64,000 nucleotides of DNA. Source: Streptomyces sp. NRRL WC-3605 (GTDB lineage: Bacteria > Actinomycetota > Actinomycetes > Streptomycetales > Streptomycetaceae). The position numbers were made by a program, and so were the translations under genes. Below the pieces are notes generated by a model that saw only the letters and a program-made list of their open reading frames with translations, was not told where the DNA came from and made no database searches. The stretch is taken from positions 319,064 to 383,063 of the forward strand of contig NZ_LLZN01000091.1 of the NCBI RefSeq assembly GCF_001509795.1, written 5' to 3'. Below, piece by piece: positions 59,101 through 64,000 of this stretch (positions are counted from its first letter, which is position 1; the number at the start of each line of letters is the position of its first letter).

Positions 59101-59438
59101 CCATGAAGACCCCGCCGGACCTGGCCGGAGACATTGCTCCGTCAGACATTGCCACCAAGCTCACGAACAACCTTCTCTCAGGCCGCTGGCTGACCCCAGA
59201 TGCCGGACGCCCCGGTATCTACAGCCTGTCCCTTCCGCGTAACGACGCTCGCGTGTCCTTCGAACGTTCCGACGGCGCGACGTCCGTCGAGTGCTACTTG
59301 GGTCCGCCGTCCACGGCATCAGTCCCCGTGACATTCGACCGCAAGATCTGGGACACCAGCAGCGATAGCGACCTCGTCTTCCTGACCTACGGATCAACCG
59401 AGTTGGGTTCTCTCCTACCCGCCGAACCCAGTGAGTGA
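56127..59438 (+). CDS. PLD-like nuclease / SNF2-type helicase fusion of the defence operon
   Basis: The 1,103-residue protein starts at GTG 56127, overlapping the methylase stop (GTGA). Residues 40-270 form a phospholipase D-like domain with one HxK motif (FHTKYGIF, His181, Lys183) and GSNN at 199-202, as in the PLD nucleases that work as dimers. From 330 there is an SF2/SNF2 helicase: DEVGLGKT (351-358), VLVDEAHHAR (DEAH at 460-463), SATPMQMHPHE, then the C-terminal lobe with EGLNLQTSGRLINYDMP and QRIGRIDRIG. It could translocate on and cut unmethylated phage DNA (inference). Related to BrxHII/DrmD-type helicases. Confidence 0.92.
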   Translation: MRLAEHDDTLFPGAAVKPAAPAQDGLFDHDPATAEDSFRSLTLKAMYSPDDAPFETFYEPLLSRAVAYDRAVGYWSGAELQYAAQGTAYFIAGGGVMRLIVGAQLGKKDVDAVLSGTPLDDVVAERLLADPGLEGTKIVQSDHLSVLAWMVANDRLHIRVGIPVDKHGHLLTHQESGRYFHTKYGIFTDRYGQKVAFSGSNNASVTAWVKNHETFDAYRSWRTESWEDYGDPKERAFERHWRANPDEGWAIIDLPTAIRKHLIEHAPDTPPFPFDTFVPQPRREDADHEASPVDVDADIQAAWDELVALRDAPKQSAWTGVGTAWAQPLPHQAELIHRVVSTYPRGYLFADEVGLGKTVEAGMVLRELFTSGRAKKALLLVPASVMKQWQEELHEKMNLDVARYDKGGFMDRFDQPIATDPKANPWSAFPIVLASSHLARRRSRRTQILDAGPWDVVLVDEAHHARRRGSKATDTPNSLLALLQEMKKRDLWRALYLASATPMQMHPHEAWDLIELLGLPGKWGEQAFFFTQYFTYLGDPPERRGWKLICDMLEDYFSDPLAERDTELERQVDNALGWADAWTVTGMAGNPPSPDLRAQFPNATSEWMDKWARRHTPIRDRVFRNTRKTMRAYQAAGIIPASIVIPYRYVADEFIPLAPNERKLYERIEEYIRRHYNAYKSDKATKALGFIMTVYRRRLTSSFEAIKQSLQRRLNVLEQGKSLADLLTDDDGVDLENSLFDPETFDVRADRLKKEIGELRAFLNDLGDITGEDTKAQQLVRDLAESFKTYDSAVVFTQYTDTMDYVRERLLTAGYYKLGCYSGRGGEIYDPVERKWTPVTKAEIKARFRNGDIEVLIGTDSMSEGLNLQTSGRLINYDMPWNLMRVEQRIGRIDRIGATYERLQISNYFYKDTVEEQVYKGIKEDFDDFTNILGGAAPVLGTVEKVIEDLALAANLSNEVIASEIAVIRTQIDDINNQPVSADDLGTPDDITMKTPPDLAGDIAPSDIATKLTNNLLSGRWLTPDAGRPGIYSLSLPRNDARVSFERSDGATSVECYLGPPSTASVPVTFDRKIWDTSSDSDLVFLTYGSTELGSLLPAEPSE

Positions 59439-59610
59439 TCGATGGATGCTGCTTGAGAATCAGGGCCAGTGGGCTCCCGCTCGGTGGAGGTCGGCAGGCG
59501 ACGTCTGGACCAATGACGGTGGGCACTCCTACCGAAACCCAAGCAACGCGTTCGCTCTGTCCGAGGGGCGGCTTATGGAGATCAGTACCGCACTGCACGG
59601 CGGGAGCTGA
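59431..59610 (+). CDS. Possible 59-aa protein at the end of the defence operon
   Basis: A GTG at 59431, eight bases inside the helicase gene, opens a frame to TGA at 59608-59610 (overlap GTGAGTGA). The product has protein-like character, with MLLENQGQWAPARWRSAGDVW and SNAFALSEGRLMEIS. Position and overlap match the coupled starts of the other genes in the operon. It could be a small regulator or inhibitor; there is no family to confirm it. Confidence 0.5.
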   Translation: MSDRWMLLENQGQWAPARWRSAGDVWTNDGGHSYRNPSNAFALSEGRLMEISTALHGGS

Positions 59611-59846
59611 GCACCACTTTAGGAGCGAGGTTGGGCGACTACGGATGTGACCTGGCGCTTCGTTGTCCTGAGCGGACCTCGCGCCATTGCTCTCTCGGTT
59701 CCGTAGTTCCCCGTGACTCCCCGCTTGTTCTGGCACGAGAGTGGCACGACCAAGCGATCGCATCTAGCGAACGTAAGGGTCGATTAGCGCTCCGGGCAGT
59801 CCGATCACGATCTCCCCGTTTTCCAGTTCTGCGCGACCATCGCCGC

Positions 59847-60143
59847 TCACGATGTCGTAGTCGAGGTCAGTGGTAGTTGTCCCTGCCGAATCACTTCGCG
59901 CTCTCCCACGTCGTCGCCCTCACCGAATGTGAAACCGCTGACCGTAGCTTGGTGCAGCACCTCGTCCGTGATCCAAGCGGCGTCGATGTGCACGGCAGGG
60001 AAGCCTCGTTCAGGATCGGGCGTGAACTTGAGCCAACCGTCGTCGGGTACCGCGATCGGAAAGAGCGCTACGAAGTCAAGATCGATGTTGGCAGGAAGCC
60101 ACTTACCTAGGTCTGGAAGTTCCTCACCTGTCTCAGAGCTCAT
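59847..60143 (-). CDS. Hypothetical protein, possibly frameshifted
   Basis: A 98-residue product with SSETGEELPDLGKWLPANID, DFVALFPIAVPDDGWLKFTP and FPAVHIDAAWITDEVLHQATV, then a poor tail ending LTSTTTS. Immediately after the stop the third frame reads TDLDYDIVSGDGRAELENGE and continues to a TAG at 59764-59766, which looks like the true C-terminus. A single-base change near 59860-59880 would restore about 135 residues. Function unknown. It is divergent from the small membrane protein gene at 60187. Confidence 0.6.
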   Translation of the reverse strand: MSSETGEELPDLGKWLPANIDLDFVALFPIAVPDDGWLKFTPDPERGFPAVHIDAAWITDEVLHQATVSGFTFGEGDDVGEREVIRQGQLPLTSTTTS

Positions 60144-60186
60144 CCCCTCAGGCTGCCGCAGGTCTCTCAGCGGCCACACTACGTAC

Positions 60187-60744
60187 ATGAACGACGTTGT
60201 CGCTGTAGCCCTGATCACTGCCGTGTCTACGGTGGCGGCCGGTGGACTGGCTGCTGCATTTTCGTATAAGGCGGCGCTCACTCAGACGAGGAGCCAGAGG
60301 GAGCAGGCAAGGGAAGGGCTGATCGAGGAACGCGCAGTGCGGCATCGTGAGGTGAGGCGTGATGTCTACGTGCGCTTCCTCAACCAGCTGCTGGACGCTC
60401 ACCACTTCATAGATCAGTTGTGGATGGAGCCTTTGCCGTCCCCTGTCGAGCCTGCGCTGCGCCAGCTGACCGAACATGTGGATCAGCTCTGGAAGACGAT
60501 GCACATCATCGAACTTGAAGGGCCGCCCGACGTTGCTGAAGTGGCAAGGTCGATGGCTGGCTTGGCCTATGAGGAATGGGATGCGCTGAAGGAGTACCTG
60601 GAGGGCAGTCATGGTGGTGAAGAGCTGCACATACGCGCTTCGGGTGACTGGGCGCAGTTCGTGAGGCGCCGCGCCGAGAAAAAGGAGCAACTGGTGGAGC
60701 GGGCCAGAAGAGCCGTGGGTGGACACTTGACGGCCCCCGACTAG
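60187..60744 (+). CDS. Small membrane protein with helical cytoplasmic domain
   Basis: The 185-residue product has an N-terminal membrane helix (VVAVALITAVSTVAAGGLAAA), then a charged helical domain (YKAALTQTRSQREQAREGLI, RRDVYVRFLNQLLDAHHFID, later VRRRAEKKEQLVERARRAVGG). Such proteins are common in Streptomyces accessory regions; role unknown. Lower-GC codons than the core genes. It is a possible membrane effector or bystander of the defence operon. Confidence 0.75.
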   Translation: MNDVVAVALITAVSTVAAGGLAAAFSYKAALTQTRSQREQAREGLIEERAVRHREVRRDVYVRFLNQLLDAHHFIDQLWMEPLPSPVEPALRQLTEHVDQLWKTMHIIELEGPPDVAEVARSMAGLAYEEWDALKEYLEGSHGGEELHIRASGDWAQFVRRRAEKKEQLVERARRAVGGHLTAPD

Positions 60745-60814
60745 GAACCTCGACTGAGGCAGGTCGCTGTGGGCAGCTGCGCCGATGACTGCCGCGGGAA
60801 CCCCCGCACGGTGA

Positions 60815-61759
60815 TCAAGCGTGTGCTAGTAGGTCAGCGTCGGAGCACTTGTAGCCGTTGCCTTGGGGCCAGATGATCGCTTGCCCAGCAGCATTCGCGA
60901 GCTCAATGAGGTCCGGTCGGGGCTTGCTCGGCACAAGAACGGCCTGGTACTTGGCGCGCACGAAACGGTTGTAGTCGATCAGCTGACCCAGGGCCATACG
61001 CATATTCTCCCTCGTCACGCTGCCTTTGGCCTCGATCAGGACATCTAGGTCTTGGACGTATAGGTCTGTGAGGAGGGGCCTGGTCTCATCTTCGGGCAGG
61101 ATGCGCTGACGGATCACCCGGTAACCCTTGGCGCGGCAGTAGGCACTGAAGTCCAGCACAAGCTTGCTTTCTCGTCGCTCCGCCTCGTACGGCTCGCGGT
61201 TCGGGTCGACGTACGTCTTCTCGGTTTCGAGCCGCTCGATGTCGATCTCGGTGACTGGGTCCTGCTGGTCCGCGAGGAGCCGACCCAACTTTGTGCCGGG
61301 GTGCTTGGCTGGAGTGTCCAAGGGCCGGAGCTTGAAGACGATGACCTTGCGGAGCGGGCCATCTCCAGTCTCCGGTGCGTCCGCTTCGTACCAGCCGTCG
61401 GCTGCAAAGCGGCCAAGGTAGGTGACGTTGCCCCGGGCGCCCTGGAAGACCCGAAGGGCTCGACCCTCGGCTTCATGGTTCAGGATGCTGGCGTTACCGG
61501 AGAGCATCCGCTGGTCCCCGTACTGCCCTTCGCCGCTGTAGTGGAAGAGCCCATCGGGCATCCAGCCGTCGTAGTACCCATGCTTCTCGCCGGCGATCGG
61601 GTCCGTAAAGATCATCACGTTGGGCGTCTTGGCTGATGGTCCGATGCCGCCCTGAGTCCGCCCGCCGTACTTGACGTGCAGCTGCTTGCGCTCGATCACA
61701 TCACCTGGTTCGAGGTTCCACTCGCTGACCTCGCGCTCCGGGGAGCTCACCTCCGTCAC
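60815..61759 (-). CDS. SRA-like / PD-(D/E)xK protein, probable modification-dependent restriction enzyme
   Basis: The 314-residue protein has an N-terminal domain like the SRA-type modified-base reader at the C-terminal end of Streptomyces McrA: HVKYGGRTQGGIGPSAKTPN, then GEKHGYYDGWMPDGLFHYSG and GEGQYGDQRMLSGN. The C-terminal half is a PD-(D/E)xK nuclease: TDLYVQDLDVLIEAKG, with Asp232 or Asp239, Glu243 and Lys245. It would cut DNA carrying a modified base. I start it at GTG 61759, with AAGGAGGAGG upstream. Opposite strand to the methylase operon. Confidence 0.85.
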   Translation of the reverse strand: MTEVSSPEREVSEWNLEPGDVIERKQLHVKYGGRTQGGIGPSAKTPNVMIFTDPIAGEKHGYYDGWMPDGLFHYSGEGQYGDQRMLSGNASILNHEAEGRALRVFQGARGNVTYLGRFAADGWYEADAPETGDGPLRKVIVFKLRPLDTPAKHPGTKLGRLLADQQDPVTEIDIERLETEKTYVDPNREPYEAERRESKLVLDFSAYCRAKGYRVIRQRILPEDETRPLLTDLYVQDLDVLIEAKGSVTRENMRMALGQLIDYNRFVRAKYQAVLVPSKPRPDLIELANAAGQAIIWPQGNGYKCSDADLLAHA

Positions 61760-61842
61760 GCTCGTCCTCCTCCTTGGGGCAACCCGCACCTACTACGGCT
61801 GCTCGTAGTGTAACCTCCCTGAGGGAGCATGCGAGTCAGGCA

Positions 61843-61879
61843 TCCAAATCGGATGCGGAAAATCGGCATCCGATTTGGA
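61843..61879. repeat. Perfect inverted repeat, 14-bp arms
   Basis: TCCAAATCGGATGC (61843-61856) and GCATCCGATTTGGA (61866-61879), nine-base spacer. No coding sequence overlaps. It could be a large operator, a recombination core or a structured RNA. Confidence 0.75.
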
Positions 61880-61903
61880 GTGGAGGGGAGCGGCGAAGCT
61901 AGA

Positions 61904-61951
61904 ACGAATTGGGAATGAATCAATTTCGCGCGCGCCAGCTTTCCAATTCGT
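61904..61951. repeat. Inverted repeat ACGAATTGG / CCAATTCGT
   Basis: Nine-base perfect arms at 61904-61912 and 61943-61951, with partial matching beyond them, around a 30-base spacer that contains a CGCGCGCG run. Confidence 0.6.
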
Positions 61952-62091
61952 CTCGCACTGACGCTCCGTCAAGCTCATGACGGGGCCGGTATGCTGAGGC
62001 GGTCTCGCTCTTCACCGAGCACCGCGCCTTGACGTACTGCCGTCGAGGGACCCGGCTCGCCCGGGGGAACCAACAAGGTGAGGAGCTAGAC

Positions 62092-62229
62092 ATGCAGAAG
62101 CGAGAGCCTGACGAGCAGGAGGAAAAGCGCGATCAAGATTCGGACCCGCGATGGTTCAGGCTTTTGATCGTGGCTCTGCCGGCCTTGGCGGCTATCGCAA
62201 CCTGTGTGGAGCAGTTGGCGCGGCACTAG
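62092..62229 (+). CDS. 45-aa single-helix membrane peptide
   Basis: After a strong AGGTGAGGAG ribosome site, the ATG at 62092 opens MQKREPDEQEEKRDQDSDPR, a very charged head, then one hydrophobic helix (LLIVALPALAAIATCV) and EQLARH. It resembles small membrane toxins or holin-like peptides, but also harmless short proteins of mobile elements. A hairpin follows at 62269. Confidence 0.6.
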   Translation: MQKREPDEQEEKRDQDSDPRWFRLLIVALPALAAIATCVEQLARH

Positions 62230-62268
62230 CGCCGTGGTGAAGTGGCGCCGGACGATGGGCGGACCGCA

Positions 62269-62307
62269 AAGCGGGTCCGACCGTCTCATACTCGGCCGGA
62301 CCCGCTT
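62269..62307 (+). terminator. Hairpin after the 45-aa gene
   Basis: AAGCGGGTCCG (62269-62279) pairs perfectly with CGGACCCGCTT (62297-62307). A nearby overlapping alternative, GCGGACC with GGTCCG, is also possible. Confidence 0.65.
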
Positions 62308-62499
62308 CGCTCACTCCACGCACGAGCCCGGTCCTGGTTGCACCCGGGGCCGGGCCTCCGTGCAGGAGGCTTAAGGTGCGATCTGGGGTTGTCATAGCAA
62401 CCCTGATTCGACAGGTAGAACTTTACCACCGTTTCCTACGTCCAAGCTGGACAGTGGCGAGTTTCCGCAGGTCAGATGGGGTGTGTGGGAATGGCATTT

Positions 62500-62925
62500 T
62501 CACTTCGCGCGGAGTGCTGCGACTTTGGTCTGCGGCGCGGATGACAGCTGTTCAAGTCCCAGCTTGGCGAGACGTGACCGGATGGCGCTGGGCTGCCGAC
62601 CGAACGTCTGCCCCAGATCGTCGAAGTCACGGCTACCGCCTCGATAGAGCGCCAGTAGCTGGTCGTCGTCCTCTGGTGACCATGGCTGATACGCGTTGGG
62701 GAACTGCTTGCGGATTGCTTCTGAGTCATCCCGTCGTCGCCCATCCTCAGCTCCGGGGATGCTGATGGATGTGATCGTCTGCAGTGGATAGCGACCAACT
62801 TCTGCGCCTACGAACCACAGCACCACATGCCCATCTTCGAAGGTCAGATGGTCCGCTCGCTTGCTGACTGCGCGACGAAGGCAGTCAGCGTCGGCTGGGT
62901 CCGGGTAGTAATCGTCGAAGGTCAC
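62500..62925 (-). CDS. Hypothetical protein with SANT/Myb-like C-terminal module
   Basis: The 141-residue product (152 from an upstream ATG at 62958) has an N-terminal part VTFDDYYPDPADADCLRRAV and a C-terminal module WSPEDDDQLLALYRGGSRDF followed by FGRQPSAIRSRLAKLGL. This module (W..E.D..L..L, R..GAI.SRL.KLGL) is a DNA- or protein-binding tail seen in actinobacterial helicases and accessory proteins. GTG 62925 overlaps the stop of the upstream 74-aa ORF (GTGA), which supports coupling. Confidence 0.7.
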   Translation of the reverse strand: MTFDDYYPDPADADCLRRAVSKRADHLTFEDGHVVLWFVGAEVGRYPLQTITSISIPGAEDGRRRDDSEAIRKQFPNAYQPWSPEDDDQLLALYRGGSRDFDDLGQTFGRQPSAIRSRLAKLGLEQLSSAPQTKVAALRAK

Positions 62926-63146
62926 TCGGATTGTCGGTGAAGTGGTAGATGCCCCCATGGCGGTAGGGTGCCCAACGTCATCGGCCTGGGGAAGAACGCC
63001 GCGTACAGCGCCTGCACATTTCGGCCGTACGCAAGCGTCACTGCCGTACTAACGTCGGCACTTCCTTCCGCCTCAACCCACCACTCTCCCCAGCTCCCAT
63101 CCCGTCCGCCGTCGACCCACACGCATGTGGAGCGGGCGTGGTTCAT
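62922..63146 (-). CDS. Small hypothetical protein (74 aa)
   Basis: The product begins MNHARSTCVWVDGGRDGSWG and ends TLPPWGHLPLHRQSE. The stop-start overlap with the SANT-module gene (GTGA) suggests a two-gene unit. Its 5' part lies inside the large inverted duplication at 63092-63244. Weak ribosome site (GGA). No family recognised. Confidence 0.5.
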   Translation of the reverse strand: MNHARSTCVWVDGGRDGSWGEWWVEAEGSADVSTAVTLAYGRNVQALYAAFFPRPMTLGTLPPWGHLPLHRQSE

Positions 63147-63244
63147 GGCGTCCAGGTGGAGCGCGCCACTGTACGAACGACCTGGACGCCATGGGCCGCG
63201 TCTGCTCGGCTCTGCCTGGGTCGACGGTGGACGGGATGGGAGCT
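63092..63244. repeat. Nested inverted duplication, 28-bp and 14-bp arms
   Basis: Outer arms at 63092-63119 and 63217-63244 match in 27 of 28 bases (AGCTCCCATCCCGTCC core). Inner arms at 63144-63157 and 63180-63193 match in 14 of 14. The stretches between also align imperfectly, so this is a fold-back duplication of about 65 bases, not a simple hairpin. Confidence 0.75.
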
Positions 63245-63499
63245 CCCCGCGCACGCCACTACGAACCCGCGGTCGCATACGGCGCCCCCTCCATCCCGGT
63301 GCCGGCCGATCCCCCGCCGGAGGCATCATCTTGACCGTGGCCTTGCCCGTCTAAGGCTCTACCGCCTGGGCCGTAACATGCTTGCGGCCCCCAGGGCCAG
63401 GCCCCGGCGCCGTAGGCGCAGAGGGGCCAGGCCCAAGGGGCCAGCCCGCGCTTTGCGCGGGCCCTTGAACCCGTAGAGAAGGTTGTAACTCAGTGGGAT
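63147..63499. other. 353-base stretch without a firm gene
   Basis: Contains the right half of the inverted duplication, a possible 47-aa plus-strand ORF from 63191 (MGRVCSALPG... to DPPPEASS) without a good ribosome site, and GC-rich repeats before the hairpin at 63444. Confidence 0.4.
63444..63462. terminator. Hairpin GCCCGCGC-TTT-GCGCGGGC
   Basis: Perfect 8-bp stem with a TTT loop, 38 bases beyond the stop of the leftward 80-aa gene. It probably ends that operon. Confidence 0.7.
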
Positions 63500-63742
63500 T
63501 CAGGCCTCGGTTGGCGCGTCCGATCGCCCGGCTTCTGTGATCTTGCGCGCCTGGTCCGCGGCCCGTTGAAGTGCCTGGGCCACCTGGTCGGCGTCGTCGG
63601 GGCTCAGCAGGATCTCTTGTGTCCACATGATCGAGAGCCTGACGGTGCCGTCCAAGAGATGTACGGCCACGTCGACTTCTGTGCCGTGGCCTGCTGCGTC
63701 CCTGACGTTGTCTAGGCCTGGGTCGCTGGCGAACGCGCTCAT
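63500..63742 (-). CDS. Small hypothetical protein (80 aa)
   Basis: The product starts MSAFASDPGLDNVRDAAGHG and has EVDVAVHLLDGTVRLSIMWT and DDADQVAQALQRAADQARKI, a strand-strand-helix layout. Its ATG overlaps the stop of the upstream gene (ATGA). Likely a small accessory protein of a mobile element. Function unknown. Confidence 0.65.
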   Translation of the reverse strand: MSAFASDPGLDNVRDAAGHGTEVDVAVHLLDGTVRLSIMWTQEILLSPDDADQVAQALQRAADQARKITEAGRSDAPTEA

Positions 63743-64000
63743 GCCCTGATATTCCACAGCGGAGCGTCGTATTGGTCAGGCCGACTGGTGATGAGGATTC
63801 GGCGTAGCTCATCGCGCTGGGAGCCGTTGAGGCTTAGTGCCTCGGTGAGGTGGCGGAACGTGGTGTGGGTGATGCCGCGGGCGCGGGCATCTCCCTGAAA
63901 ACGGTCGAGCTGCGAGAAGACGTCTTCGGGGGTGAGGGGCACCGGTGGCTGGTCCTTCAGCCAGGCTGCCTTGTTGCGCTCGTAATCGATCTCCGAGAAG
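63739..64000 (-). CDS. Hypothetical protein, 5' part outside the window
   Basis: The frame is open through the right edge. The visible part contains SEIDYERNKAAWLKDQPP before a GTG at 63942 and then LTPEDVFSQLDRFQGDARAR and LNGSQRDELRRILITSRPDQ. As the sequence before the GTG is equally protein-like, the gene probably starts beyond the window. Helical; unknown function. Coupled to the 80-aa gene. Confidence 0.6.
   Translation of the reverse strand, partial: FSEIDYERNKAAWLKDQPPVPLTPEDVFSQLDRFQGDARARGITHTTFRHLTEALSLNGSQRDELRRILITSRPDQYDAPLWNIRA

Larger units (their letters stand above)
61760..62091. promoter_or_regulatory. AT-rich divergent region with two inverted repeats
   Basis: 332 bases between the leftward nuclease gene and the rightward 45-aa gene. 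It is one of the most AT-rich places in the window and holds a perfect 14-base dyad (61843-61879) and a 9-base dyad (61904-61951). A TTGACG hexamer near 62030 may serve the 45-aa gene. Confidence 0.55.

Noticed and set aside
49454..59438. Calling the operon BREX type 3 or DISARM outright
   Set aside because: Only the methylase and helicase types match. PglZ, BrxL, BrxA and DrmA/B are not visible, and the 159-aa gene has no counterpart I know.
59611..59846. Integrase or att remnant after the 59-aa ORF
   Set aside because: A short reading (VPRDSPLVLAREWHDQAI) looked integrase-like, but no recombinase motifs or repeat support it.

Overview
The window is chromosomal DNA from a high-GC actinomycete, almost certainly a Streptomyces. 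The reasons are very GC-rich third codon positions, a CvnABCD conservon, a Lon gene behind an HspR-type HAIR element, a one-polypeptide KGD/OdhA-type 2-oxoglutarate dehydrogenase, an XRE/DUF5753 plus DUF397 pair, and a Ku/LigD-polymerase pair. As I recall it, the order malic enzyme, 2-oxoglutarate dehydrogenase, two-component system, lon, conservon, PBP/RodA, LigD-pol/Ku matches a conserved core segment of the S. coelicolor chromosome; I could not check this here.

Region by region. 1-2.0 kb: a leftward polar amino acid ABC transporter (ATPase cut by the window edge, permease, lipoprotein). 2.6-5.1 kb: malic enzyme and a quinone-oxidoreductase-like enzyme. 5.2-8.3 kb: an HTH gene coupled to an orphan Clp-N gene behind a doubled operator, then a leftward DUF4097/PadR operon behind its own repeat pair. 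8.4-10.6 kb: three Streptomyces-type hypothetical genes. 10.7-17.4 kb: 2-oxoglutarate dehydrogenase, a two-component system and a spermidine-synthase-like gene. 17.6-22.5 kb: Lon, a GH25 muramidase, a MarR regulator and a PP2C-like protein. 22.9-28.6 kb: a conservon with a styrene-monooxygenase-like flavoprotein. 28.6-36.3 kb: an NlpC/P60 hydrolase, a TetR regulator, two divergent diiron proteins, a PBP-RodA pair and a secreted SH3-like protein. 36.7-43.1 kb: a histidine kinase with a lipoprotein, a CX5R phosphatase, a NERD-like protein, the NHEJ pair and an orphan type II thioesterase. 43.6-49.0 kb: a DUF574 methyltransferase, the XRE/DUF397/HATPase set, small genes and one gene broken by a stop and two frameshifts.

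From about 49.4 kb the character changes to a defence island. Four large or medium rightward genes are packed with overlaps or 12-base gaps: a DUF499 ATPase, an unrecognised 159-aa protein, a DUF1156 DNA methyltransferase and a fusion of a PLD-like nuclease to an SNF2-type helicase. A 59-aa ORF overlaps the helicase stop. Further on come a leftward SRA-like plus PD-(D/E)xK protein, resembling a modification-dependent restriction enzyme, two small membrane proteins, several perfect inverted repeats and small accessory ORFs running off the right edge. The methylase/helicase/ATPase set partly resembles BREX type 3 and DISARM, but no PglZ, BrxL, DrmA or DrmB is visible. I judge it the best candidate for an undescribed or poorly described anti-phage system in this window.
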